Shown here: positions 49,881 to 61,700 of the stretch, in pieces | How the letters are laid out: each line of letters begins with the position of its first letter | How positions within the stretch are numbered: the stretch's first letter is position 1 | NCBI RefSeq assembly: GCF_000302535.1 | Contig: NC_018708.1 | Location: 1,860,001 to 1,924,000 of the forward strand | From: Acidovorax sp. KKS102 | GTDB taxonomy: Bacteria; Pseudomonadota; Gammaproteobacteria; Burkholderiales; Burkholderiaceae_C | Direction of reading: 5' to 3' | Length of the DNA: 64,000 nt | The notes under the pieces: model-generated | Databases searched by the model: none | What the model saw: the letters and a program-made list of their open reading frames with translations, nothing else | What the model was told of the DNA's origin: nothing | Position numbers and translations under genes: made by a program

Positions 49881-52004
49881 ATGCGAGGCTTTCAACCACA
49901 AAAATTTGCGGATGGTGGCCTGGTGCAAGGCCTCAAGCGTGTCTTCGGTATGGACGAGGAACGCAATGCGCGTGTGGCCGCGTACCGCGCGCAGGCTGCG
50001 CAAGAGAAACCTGCCGAGACACCAGCGCCAGCCCCCGCACCTGCGGTGAGCGACTACGCTGGAATGGGCGCGATGAAGCGCCGCGAGAAGGCTGCTGGCC
50101 TGGCTGATGGCGGCACGGTCAAGCCGCGTGGGTTCAAGGCAGGTGGCCTGATCCGCGGGCCTGGGACGGGCACCAGCGATTCGATCAAAACCGAAAAGCG
50201 CCCCGGCACCTTCATCATGCCCGCCGACAGCACCCAGGCCATTGGCCCGGAGGCGCTGGAGGAAATGGGTGAAATGGACGACGGCGACATGGAAGAGCAG
50301 GGCGAAAAAATGCCCGTGCGCCTGAGTGCCGGTGAGTTCGAGCTGCCGCCCGAGCAGGTTCAGGCGCTGGGTGAGGCTGTGCTGACAGTAATGCGTGATG
50401 CCACTCATAAGCCGGTGCGCGGCTTCGCCCCCCAGGCAGAGACGGAGGAGCCGCGCCAGTTCTTTGCCGACGGCGGCGTTGTGGACGATGAGCAAAAGAA
50501 GCGGTTGGCCAACCAGACCTCCATGTACGTGCAGGGCGCTCAGGCTGCCGCAGCAAATCGGCCTCCGGCGCCAACCGCACCGCCACCGGCAGCGCCGCCG
50601 CCCGAGCCGCAAGCAGCCTTCGGCGTGTTCCCGCAGATGGGGCGCAATACCGCTGGCGGTCGCCCGGCACCTGCGCCTGTCGTGCCCCCTCCTGCGACCG
50701 AGGTGGAGGGCTGGCGCACGAAGGCAGTAATGGATGGCGCGGCCCAAGACGCACAGGCTTCATGGGACCGTGGCGGTGTCGATGGAGTCGCTGGCGCGGC
50801 CGGCGCAGTGGCGCGCGGTGCTATCACCGCCATCCCAACGGCCGTTGGCGAATTCGCATACAACACCGTTGCCCCGCTGGGTGGAGTAGCGAGAGGCTTC
50901 TGGAATGGCATCACCGGTGGGGATTCGGCACCGGAGGCGCCTGCGACTACCCAGGCGTCGCCGAGCCCAGCTGCACCCCGTGCACCTGACGCCCAAGGCG
51001 GCCAGGCCCCCGCATCCGGTACCCAGGCAGCGCCGCCAGTACAGGCTACCGCTGCGCCCATTTCCGGCGCAGCTGAGGTGGCCGCTTCCACGGGGGGCAA
51101 CACCGGCCAGGTGATGCCAGGTGTATTCCGCTCAGGCAACAGCTATTCCGATTCCGCACAAGGGGTCGTGAACGGTGCCGCGCCACGTGGCATGCCCTCT
51201 GCCCAGAACGTTGCCGCGGCTGATGCGCTTTACGCCCGTCAGCAGCAGGACACGGTGCCGCGCGTTGCCGGGTTTCAACCTACAGGCATCACTGCGCCTG
51301 TCATCCGCAACTCCACCAATGACTGGGCCGCACGCAACAACCTGCGCAATCAGGCAGTCAGCGCCAGCAGCATTACGAATCGGCCGGGCTGGAGCGGAGG
51401 CGGGCGCGGTTTTGTACCGCCTGATGTGCTCTCGTACCAGGAAGCGCTCAGAGCCGACCAGGCGCTGCAGCAAGCCCAGCCCGGACTCGATCAGACTGCA
51501 ATGCGCGAGAACGGAGGTCTCCAGCGCGAAGCCGTGCAGCAGGCCGGCGGGCTGCAACGTGAGCAGGTGCAGCAGGCTGGAGCGAACACCCGCGCCAACG
51601 CGAGCAATGCTGTTGACCAGCGCCGCGTGGGGCTGGAAGAGCAGGTGCGTGGTTTCGACATCCGCGAGGGGCAGCGGAAGGAGCAGCTATTCGCGCGCTA
51701 CAACGCGGCGAAAACAGCCGAGGAAAAGGCCGCAGTCGCCCAGCAGATCCGTGACCTGTCTGGAAAGCAGCCGGAGTCGCCTTGGAAGGTACAGGTGACG
51801 CCGACGACGAAGAACGCTGATGGGTCCACTACCGATGGCAGCGTCTATCGGTACAACACCCAGACGGGCGTGGTCGAGCGGGTGGATGCAGCCGCCACAG
51901 CACCATTGCCGTTGCCTGCAAAGGATCAGCTCAAGGCAGGCCAGGTGTACCAGACGCCCCGAGGACCGGCACGCTGGGACGGAAAACAGTTTCAAACTGC
52001 ATAA
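49881..52004 (+). CDS. Virion protein with GGLIRGPGTGTSDSI motif, 707 aa
   Basis: The first 180 residues hold the phage motif KFADGGLV...GGLIRGPGTGTSDSI and later VRLSAGEFELPPEQVQALG, seen in many phage structural proteins. The middle is Ala/Pro-rich and disordered; the C-terminal part (about 530-640) is helical (QAGGLQREQVQQAGANTRAN), ending in a small beta part. GGAGG lies 6 bases before ATG 49881. Probably an internal or ejected virion protein next to the giant protein gene. Confidence 0.75.
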   Translation: MRGFQPQKFADGGLVQGLKRVFGMDEERNARVAAYRAQAAQEKPAETPAPAPAPAVSDYAGMGAMKRREKAAGLADGGTVKPRGFKAGGLIRGPGTGTSDSIKTEKRPGTFIMPADSTQAIGPEALEEMGEMDDGDMEEQGEKMPVRLSAGEFELPPEQVQALGEAVLTVMRDATHKPVRGFAPQAETEEPRQFFADGGVVDDEQKKRLANQTSMYVQGAQAAAANRPPAPTAPPPAAPPPEPQAAFGVFPQMGRNTAGGRPAPAPVVPPPATEVEGWRTKAVMDGAAQDAQASWDRGGVDGVAGAAGAVARGAITAIPTAVGEFAYNTVAPLGGVARGFWNGITGGDSAPEAPATTQASPSPAAPRAPDAQGGQAPASGTQAAPPVQATAAPISGAAEVAASTGGNTGQVMPGVFRSGNSYSDSAQGVVNGAAPRGMPSAQNVAAADALYARQQQDTVPRVAGFQPTGITAPVIRNSTNDWAARNNLRNQAVSASSITNRPGWSGGGRGFVPPDVLSYQEALRADQALQQAQPGLDQTAMRENGGLQREAVQQAGGLQREQVQQAGANTRANASNAVDQRRVGLEEQVRGFDIREGQRKEQLFARYNAAKTAEEKAAVAQQIRDLSGKQPESPWKVQVTPTTKNADGSTTDGSVYRYNTQTGVVERVDAAATAPLPLPAKDQLKAGQVYQTPRGPARWDGKQFQTA

Positions 52005-52057
52005 GTCAGCTGGAAAATCGCCACGCAACCGCCCATTGAGGGCTTTGTGCTATCAAT

Positions 52058-52651
52058 TTAGTTGCAATTCCAGACTGTTCCAGCTCTGTGACACGGCCTG
52101 CCGGTGGGGCTTGTCATGAAGTCAGGACCAGCCTTGTGATACACGCCACCATGGTTGTCGTAGCAAAAGGCTTTATCGCAGTGGGTGAGGATAGGCTGCA
52201 AGGTGGTTTGTGCGGCGCGCCGCCGTGCATCGTCCTTATGTTCTGCTTCAGGCTTTGTGTTCCAACGTCCCTGCTTGTTGGTGATCGAATTGGCGGAGGT
52301 CGCGGCGTTCTCTCGCTCCTTTCGTGCCTGCCAGCTTTCTTGCCCTTGCTGCGTGGCAATGGCGGGAGGCACCATTTGCCCCTGTCGGGCATTCCATTCG
52401 CGCTCCTGTTCCGCAGCATTGCGCTGCTGCTTGCGCATTTCAGCGTCATAGGCCTCTTGGCGCTCACGAAGTATTTCTTCTCTGGAGCGCTGGCGCTCAA
52501 TTTGGCCGCCTTGCTGCCCCTGCGCGCACGGTCGGTCTGAGTAAATGATCTTGCCGGCCTGATCCTGGCACCGATGAACCTGCGCATGAGCTGTGCTGGC
52601 GAAAAGAGCAGCGGCGGCAGACAGGATTGCAATGGCGTGTCGAATGTTCAA
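52058..52651 (-). CDS. DUF4124-domain secreted protein (cargo gene), 197 aa
   Basis: On the opposite strand to all surrounding late genes. Signal peptide (RHAIAILSAAAALFASTAHA), then the DUF4124 pattern VHRCQDQAGKIIYSDRPC, a Gln/Arg-rich coiled coil and a C-terminal Cys-containing tail (PILTHCDKAFCYDN). Such isolated, reversely oriented genes are often expressed in lysogens (morons). It has the same domain type as the host gene at 7-534. A promoter is not obvious. Confidence 0.8.
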   Translation of the reverse strand: MNIRHAIAILSAAAALFASTAHAQVHRCQDQAGKIIYSDRPCAQGQQGGQIERQRSREEILRERQEAYDAEMRKQQRNAAEQEREWNARQGQMVPPAIATQQGQESWQARKERENAATSANSITNKQGRWNTKPEAEHKDDARRRAAQTTLQPILTHCDKAFCYDNHGGVYHKAGPDFMTSPTGRPCHRAGTVWNCN

Positions 52652-52730
52652 GGTGACTCCCTCCGCACATCACTCTATCAGCAGTCCCAGCACAAGCGTT
52701 GGTGGTGCCGACGCGGCTGGTGAAGGGTGG

Positions 52731-52746
52731 CGCGCCCCGTATAGGG
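52731..52746 (+). promoter_or_regulatory. YATAGGG motif, site E (before the giant gene)
   Basis: cgcgccccgtataggg lies 36 bases before the giant gene ATG, similar in distance to site A before the terminase. Confidence 0.4.
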
Positions 52747-52782
52747 TTCGGCGCTTTCAGCTCTGCACGCGAGCATGCGTGC

Positions 52783-55700
52783 ATGAGCGATACCTTCTCC
52801 TACGAAGACGCCGCAAAGCCGGCACCCTCCACTAAGTCCGAATCGGCTAAGCCGTTCAGCTACGAAGAGGCGACGGGGCAGACCCCATCGCGTGGCTTCA
52901 AGGGCTGGGCGCAGGATGTTGCAGGCACAGCAATCAACAGTGCCATCAGCGTGCCCGAGGCCGTCGTGGGCCTGGCCGACATCCCCACGGGCGGTGCCGT
53001 AGGCAAGTTCTTGGAGAACGAGGGCGGCTCCGTAGGCTTCCGGCCCAAGCAGGCCAAAGAGTTTGTCAATGAAACGATCAAGTCTGATGCTTCGCGCGAA
53101 GCCCACCGGAAGTTCAATGAGGCCGATGGCATCGTGGATAAGACGGTTGCTGCCATCCAAAACCCGAGCCTGATCCTTGAGGGTGTAGGTGAGTCTCTGG
53201 GCGCCATGGGTGCCGGTGGTGTTGCCTCGCGCGGTCTGATGGCCGCCACGAAACTCGGACAGATGGGCGCCAAGGGCGCTGCGCTGGCTGGCGCTGCTGG
53301 TGAGGGCATCACCATGGCGGGCTCTGCGGCCGAGCAGATCCGCCAAGAAACCCCGGATGGTTCGCTCACGCCTACTCAATCGGGCCTTGCTCTTGCGACC
53401 GGCCTTGTGGGTGGTGCCATCGGCGCATTCAGCGGGCGTGTCGCCAACAAACTGGGTATCGGTGACGCCGAAACCATGCTCGCCCAGGGCACAAAGGGTA
53501 TGGCCAAGACAGAAGCGGACGGCGCAGCACGTGCAGCCGCGAACCCGCTGGTGCAGCAGCTGGCGGCCAAGAGCATCCCGCGCCAGGTGATCTCGGGGGC
53601 AATCTCCGAAGGCTTCCTCGAAGAACTGCCGCAGTCCGTGGCCGAGCAGATTTTCCAGAACGTGGCCCTGGGCAAGGACTGGCTGACGGATGTGGATTCA
53701 GCCGTGGTCATGGGCGTGCTGTCTGGTGGCGCTATGGGCGGCGCAGCCGCTGGCTACCACGGCATCAGGCAGCCGAAGGGCGGTGCTGGTGATGCGCCAA
53801 CCGCCCAACCTGGCGCGGTACCCGCCGATGGCGGTGCGCAGCCGGGTGCCGCCCCCACCAACCCGGGCATGGAACGCATCCAGCAGGCATTCGCTGCCCA
53901 ACTGGCGGCGCTGCAGCAGCAGGAGCAGGGCGATCCGCCCGTGCCCCAGACCGCGCCACCCGATGGCGCCGCCGCGCTGGCGCAGCAGCAGGCCCAGGCC
54001 GAAGCCCAGCGCCAGGCTGCCATTGATGCCTCGCGCGCTGTGCAGAGCCCTGACGACGAGATTTACCAGTCCACGGGCATGCAGTCCAGTCAGAACGTGA
54101 CGCGCGATGAAAATGCCGCGCCATCCATAGCGGACATGCTGGACACCGACGCCGTATACCGAGCCTGGAGCAATCTGCGGGATGGATCTGACCGCTCAAC
54201 CATGCGTGGTCAGATGGACTATGTGGAGCGCACCTACGGCGGAAAGGTGAGCCCTGAAAACCGCGCATCCGCAGAGAAGGAACTTGCGCAGCAGTTCAAG
54301 TGGTTCCGCGCTGCCACGCCGGAGCAGCGTGCGGCCACGATGGACCGCCTGAGTGCACCCGATCCTGTCAAGCCTTCCGTCGCCATGGGCCTGAACCCTG
54401 CCGCAGGCCCGCTGTCTGCTGGTGCTGCACTGGCTGTCGATACCGGCGTATCTGACCAGGTGCAGCAGGCTGCCGCGCTGGCCCAGGCCGCCGAAGTGGC
54501 GCAAAAGCAGGGCAAGAAACCTGCCCAAAGCAATCAAAAACAAGAGCGGCAAGCGCTTACGCAGCAAGGTGTGAACCAAGAAACCGGCGAAATTTCGCAG
54601 GGCTTGCCCATGGAGAGCTGGAGCGATGCCCAGTTGTCCAACACCTTCCGTGGCGCTCAGTCGCGCGAGGTCCGCATGCAACTGGCCCAGGAACTGGGCC
54701 GACGCCGCGCACTGCGTGAGCAGCAGGAGCTGCAGGCCGAGCTGGATGCCGAACAGCGCGCCAGCGTGCCCGGTGCCGAGCGCGCCGATGCCGCTTTTGC
54801 CTCCCTGACGGAAGACGCCGGCCCCGTACCGGCCGATCTGACCATTCCCGCAACCACAGAAGGAAACCGCAATGGCCCTCAAGCCGCCCAAGCCCAGCAA
54901 GGTAGCGCGCAACCGTCGCAAGTCGGAGCAGCGCCAGCAGTCGCACGTGGAGCACCAGATGCTCAAGGACGCTCAGGCGCGGATGGCGCGCAGCAAGCAG
55001 CCGCTGCAGGCCTGATCGATGGCGCCCCGACTGCGAACCCTGGAATGCAAGCAGCGGCAGCGCCAGGCGCGCAAGTTGCGCCGCAAGCAGAAGGCTCTGC
55101 ACAGCGCGTAGCCAGCACTGGCGATGCATGGACGCGTATGCCCACTGCCGAACGCCAGGCCCTGGCCCAGCGGGCGGACCTCAAGCCCATCGTGCGCAAG
55201 AACGTCCACCGCGCGGCCTGGGCCGATCTGAACCGCGATGTTCAGCGCAAGCTGGCCGAGGCGATGGAGCCCAGCGCGAAGAATGATGCAACCTACACCA
55301 AGGCTCTGGAGTTGGTGCGCAGCGCAGGCGTAGTGAAGCGTCCGGCTATTCAGGATGCCCTGGGTATTGGTTTCGATGAAGTCAATGCGCTGATGGAGCG
55401 CATGGAGCGCGAGGGCGTTGTGACTGCCGCCAAGGCGAATGGCGAACGTGCTTTGCTTTCCGTCGGCACATCGCCCACGGGCGAGGCTGCGCCAGTCGCA
55501 GCACCATCCGTATCCCGTCAGGATGCGGAGCAAGAGCAGGCCGGTACCAGCGCCGAATCTGCACCAGCAGCTATCAATTCAGAAGCGGACAAGGACGGAA
55601 ACACTATCGTCGGCCGCCGCTCTGACGGCGTGATGATTCGCCAGGACAAGAACGGCGTGCGCTGGTATGCCCAGGGCGGCGTGCGCATCGAGGAAACCGT

Positions 55701-58700
55701 GTCCATGCGCCCCACGCGCCAGGGCATGCAGGTAACGCGCGGCGAGCTGAAACCCGAGTTCATGACGGCGGCAGAGAGCGAGGCGGCCAAGTCTGCTGCC
55801 AGCCCGGCACCAGCTGCAGAAAACGCCATCAATGTTTCTGATGAAAATCAGACCGGTACCAGCACCAAAGAAGCGCCGGTAGCTACGAATTCAGTAGCAA
55901 AAAAGGCACCTCCTGCTGCCAAGAAGCCCAGCGCTGATCAGGTGCGCGCGCAGGCCGATCTGATGAACGCCCTGGCCGATCTGGGCGACATCCTGGGCAA
56001 GAACACCCGCATGAACATCATGCCCGAGCAGGAGCAAAAGCTGCTGCCAGTGCTCACGCGCGTGCTGGATGCCGCTTTCCGCCTGGGGTATCACAAGTTC
56101 AAGGATTCGGCCAAGTTCGCCCTGGACCAGATCCGCGCCAACCTGGGCGACGATGCGGCTGACGCCCTGACGCTGGATCACCTGCAGGGCGCCTACATCG
56201 CCATGGCGGGGGGCAAGACGGGAGCGGATACCAAGCGCGCGGTCATCGACGTGGAGAGCAAGGCAGAAATTGAGGCGCACGAGGCCTCTGTTGCTGCAGA
56301 AGAGGACGAGGCCGATAATGCACAGCAGGAGAACCCCAGCGATGAGCGCACAACTGTACGAAGCGAAAGCCCGCAAGCACTGGACGCAGTGGCTGCCCAA
56401 GAAGGTGGCCGCGCTGAAAGCGAGCGGGGAGCTGGAGCAGGCGCTGCAAACAGCGGGCAAACAGGCGCAGCAGGAAGTGCTGTCGCTGATGGAGCAGGGT
56501 TTTCGCCAGCACGAGGCGGAGGAAGTGGCGTTGAGCCAGTACGTGCTCCTAAAACCAGAGCCCGAGGCCGAGCTGGAGCCGTGGGAGCGCAAGGAGCTGG
56601 CGCAACTGGAGAGCCAGTACCGCAAGCAGATGGGCGCGTAGCCGTCCCTGGGGGCGAGGCCAGCGCCCCGAACATTCCTGCCGCCGACTTCCAGATCACC
56701 GACGAGGTGGGCCTGGGCAAGGGCGGTGAGGTTCAAAAGTTCACCGACAACCTGGCCGCAATCCGCACCCTCAAGGCTATCGAGGCTGCCAACCGCCGCG
56801 CAACCCCGGAAGAACAGGCAATGCTGGCCCGCTATGTGGGCTGGGGTGGCCTGGCCAATGCATTCCCCGACCCCGGTACCGGCCAGTTCAAGGACAAGTG
56901 GCGTGCGCGTGGTGAGGAACTGCGCGATCTGCTGACCAAGGAGGAATACACCGCCGCGCGCCGCTCGACGCGAAACGCGCACTACACCTCCCAGACCGTG
57001 GTGTCGGCGATGTGGGATATGGTGCGCCGCCTGGGCTACCGTGGCGGATTGGTGCTGGAATCCTCGATGGGCTCCGGCAACTTCCTGGGCCTGGCCCCCA
57101 AGGACATGCCCAATCGGTTCGTGGGTGTCGAATACGACAGCCTGACCGCGCGCATCGGCCAAGCCCTGTACCCGCAGGCGACGGTGCTGCATTCCGGTTT
57201 CCAGAAGGTACCGGTGGCCGACAACGCTTTCATGCTGAACATCGGCAACCCGCCGTTCGGCAGCGAGTCCCTGCGCTTCCAGTTCAAGCCCGAGCTGCAG
57301 GGCGTGTCGATTCACAACCAGTTTTTCCGCGCTGGCATGGATGCGCTGCGCCCCGGCGGCATTCAGGCCATGGTGGTGTCGCGCTTCCTCATGGACGCGC
57401 AGGACAAGAGCAGCCGCTTGGCACTGGCCGCGCAGGCGCGCTTGGTGGCCGCGATCCGCTTGCCTGACACCGCATTCAAGGAGAACGCGCGCACGGAGGT
57501 GGTCACTGACATCCTGATCTTCCAGAAGATGGATGCGGGCGACCAGGCCGCGATGCAGGCCGCCATCACGGAATACAACAAGCTCAAGGCCAACAAGAAG
57601 GGGGCGGACGCAGCCGCCGCCGCGCTGGTGCCCTCCTGGGTGGAAACGGTCAAGGTGCCCGACCCGCTGGGCGGCGAGGCCATGAACGTCAACGCCTATT
57701 TCGCAGAGAACCCGGCGAATGTGCTGGGCGTCATGGAGCGCTCCGGTTCCATGCAGCATGGCGCAGACATCACAGTGCGCTTGGACAATCCTGCAGAACT
57801 GGGCGAGCTGCTGCGCGCCGCTGTGCAGCGCCTGCCAGAAGGCATCCAGAACTTCCAGCAGGATGTGCTGGACGCTACCGCCGCGCGCCACAAGTCCATG
57901 AGCGACGCTCTGCGCATCGCCGTGGCCAACGAAGAGGCCGGGCACATCAAGGCCAGCCCGGACGGCAAGCTGCAGCGCGTGATCGAGCGCGAGACGCCGG
58001 AAGGCGATTTCGAGTTTGCCTACCAGGAGATTGACGAAAACAGCCCCTGGCATGAATCCCTGAGCCAGAACGCAGAGGGCCAGTGGTACAGCATGGAGCC
58101 CGTGCTGGACGAGCAAGGCAAGAACGTCAAGGCCATGAACGCCAATGGCGAGGCCACGCGCAAGAACCTGTACGAGCGAAAGGTCTACGCCAAGCCCGAG
58201 GACGTGCCCGAGAAGCTGCGCCTGGGCAAGCTGGGCATGAAGCGCCTCAGTGGGCTGGTGGGCCTGCGCGACCTGCTCAAGCGCCAGCTGGTGCTGGAAA
58301 CGGCCGACGCCGTGCCCGCCATGATGGAGGGCAACCGCAAGAGCCTGGCCGCTGCCTACGAGGCATTCGTCAAGGCCAATGGCCCGGTGGGGCGTGCCAC
58401 CAACATGAGACTGGCGATGACCATGCCGGACGGCGGCCTGATCGCCGCCCTGGAGGTGGACTACCAGCCCGAGCGCACCGCAGAGCAGGCTGCGCGCTCC
58501 GGGCTGGAGGCGCAGAAAGAGAAGGCCACGCCGGCACCGATCCTGCGTGAGCGCGTGGTGCCCAAGTATGAGCCCGCGACCAAGGCCGCCAGCCCATCGG
58601 ACGCCCTGGCCATCACCCTGGCCGAGTCCGGCCGCGTGGACATGGACCGCATCGCCAGCCTCCTGGATATTAGCCCGGAGCAGGCTGGAGAGGCCTTGCA

Positions 58701-61700
58701 ACAGGGCACTGACCCGTTGGTGTTCAAAGACCCTGAAACCGGCCTGTGGGAGACGGCCGACGCCTACCTGTCGGGCATGGTCAAGCGCAAGCTGAACGCT
58801 GCGCGCGCCGCTGGCATGACCAAAAACGCTCAGGCACTGGAGAAGGTCATTCCCGCCGACTGGACCGCAGAGAACGTGGCTGTGACCATGGGCGCCACCT
58901 GGGTGCCGCCTGAAATCTATGCAGATTTTGTGCGCCATCTGGTGGGCGGCAAGGCGCGGGTGAGCTTTTCGGCTCTGACCAACAGTTTCAGTGTCAGCGT
59001 GGACGGCGCCGAGCGCACCAGCATGTCCAACTGGAGCAGCGAGGGTGCGCCAGCCGACTACATCATCACCCGCATCCTGAACAGCAAAGCTGTGACCGTC
59101 ACCGCCCGCGATGCGGACGGCAACACCTTCATCGACAAGGAGCGCACCGCCCTGGCTGGGCTCAAGGCCCGCGAGATTGAGGCCGAGTTTGGCGACTGGG
59201 TTTTCAAGAATGGCGAGCGCCGCCAGCGTCTGGTGGATGTGTTCAACGAGAAGTTCAACACGCGCGTGGTGCGCCAGTTCAATGGGCAGCACCTGCAACT
59301 GCCCGGCAAGGTGCCCGACGCCATCCTCAAGATGCGCCGACACCAGATGAATGCCATCTGGCGCGGTATCTACGAGCGCTTCATGCTGGTGGACCACGCC
59401 GTGGGCGCGGGCAAGACCTTCACCGCCATCGCGCGTGCGATGGAGCGCCGCCGCATGGGGCTTTCGCGCAAGCCCATGGTGGCTGTCCCCAATCACCTGG
59501 TGGAGCAGTGGGCCGCCGATGTGTACCGTCTGTACCCTGGCGCCAAGGTGCTGGCCGCCGGCAAGAAGGATTTCGAGGCCAAGCGCCGCCGCCGCCTGTT
59601 CGGCAAGATCGCCACGGGCGACTGGGACATCGTGATCGTGCCCCATTCGTCCTTCGGGTTCATCGGCATTGCCCCGGAAACGGAGTCTCGCTACCTGGAG
59701 CTGGAAATGGCCCAGGCGCAGGCCGCCATCGAGGACGCCTGGGAGCAGGCCAAGGAGGACGGCACCGACAACGGGCGCCGCAAGCCCTTCAACGTGAAGG
59801 AGGCCGAGCGCCTGGCCGAGAAAATTCAGGCTCGCATGGATCGCCTGGCGGAGGGAGTGCGCGACCGCCTGCTGACCTTTGAGCAGCTGGGCGTGGATGA
59901 CCTGACCGTGGACGAAGCCCATGAGTTCAAGAACCTGTACTACTCGTCCAACCTGACGGGTGTGCGCGGCATGGGCGACAAGACCGGTTCGCGCAAGGCC
60001 AACGACCTCTACAACAAGGTGCGGGTGCTGCGCGAGCAGCCCACCGGTAGCGTCACTTTCCTGACTGGCACACCGATCAGCAATAGCGCCGTGGAAATGT
60101 TCACGATGCTGCGCTACCTGGCGGCCGACGCGCTGGACGAAATGGGCCTGTCCCACTTCGACGCCTTCCGCGCGCAGTTCGTGGAGGCCACGCCTGCGTT
60201 TGAGCCCACCGAATCCGGCCGCCTCAAGCAGGTCACTCGCCTGGGCCGCACGTGGTCGAACATGCGCTCGCTGATGGACCTGTACTACCAGGTCACGGAC
60301 GCCGTGAGCCTGGACGACATCAAGCGCTTCTACGCCGAGGACAACCCCGGCCGCGAATTCCCTGTGCCCAAGGTGGCCGGTGGGAAGGACCGCAACCTGG
60401 TGGCCATCAAGCCCACGCCAGCACAAGAACAGGGCCTCAAGGAGGTGATGGACGGATTCGACGGCCTGGACGGCATCGAAGACCCCTACGAGCGCAACGC
60501 AGAGCGCCTGCGCCTGATGGACCGGGCGCGCAAGCTGTCTCTGGACATCCGTGCAGTGGACCCGCGCAGCACCAGCGCCGAGGAAGGCGGCAAGCTGCAG
60601 GTGGTGAGCGAGAACATCAAGCGCATCTACGACAAGTGGGATGCCGACAAGGGCACGCAGCTCGTATTCCTGGACCGCTCTGTTCCCAAGGCCAAGGGTG
60701 ACGACGCGATCATCAAGGCCTACGATGACCTGATCGCCAAGCGTGATGCCGCACTGCGCGACGACAACCAAGAGGCGTTTGACGAGGCGCAAGAAGCCCT
60801 CGACCGCTACGATCCCCAGGAGATTGCCGAGCTGCGTATGGCGCAAACCTCCCCATGGAGCGCCTACCAGCAGATCAAGGACAACCTGATCGCCGCTGGC
60901 ATCCCCGCCAACGAAATCCGGTTCGTTCAGGAGGCCAACAACGACGAGCAGAAGGCCGCACTGTTTGACGCCGTGAACGGCGGCAAGGTGCGCGTAATGA
61001 TCGGTTCGACCCCGCGCATGGGCGCCGGTACCAACGTGCAACAGCGCATCGTGGCACTGCATCACGTTGATGTGACCTGGAAGCCCAGCGACATCGAGCA
61101 GCGGGAGGGCCGTGCCATCCGCCAGGGCAACCTGCTCCTGGAGAAGTACGGCGATAGCTTCGAGGTGGAAATCCTGGCCTACGCCACCGAGCGCACGGTG
61201 GACGCCAAGATGTGGGACTTGAACGCGACCAAGCTGCGCACCATCAACGGTATCCGCAAATACGACGGCGCGTTTTCCATGGAGTTCGATGACGAGGAAG
61301 CCGTGGGCATGGCCGAAATGGCTGCCCTGGCCTCCGGCAACCCCCTGTTGCTGGAGCGCGTCAAGACGGAATCGGAAATCACCACGCTGGAGCTGCAGGA
61401 GCGCGCTTTCCGCCGCAGGATGTTCGGCATCGAGGACGCGGTGGACAGCGCAGAGCGTGCTATCGAGCGCAACCCCGGCCGCATTGCCGACGAGCGCGCC
61501 AAGAAGGTAAAGGCGAATGCGGCCATGGAGGCGGCCGACGCGCGCAAGGCCGCGCGCCGCGTGACCATCGAGGGCAAGGAATACGACAACCTGCGCGACG
61601 CTATGACCGCCGTGAACGAGGCCATCGAGCAGCAGCAGGGCGGCAAGCCCACGGCGCGCTACTCGATTTCCGTGGACGGCGCGCGCCTGACCAACAAGGA

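Noticed and set aside
31317..52746. YATAGGG motifs as T7-type single-subunit polymerase promoters
   Set aside because: Only the ATAGGG end resembles T7 promoters and no phage RNA polymerase gene is visible, so I record them only as an unexplained motif.
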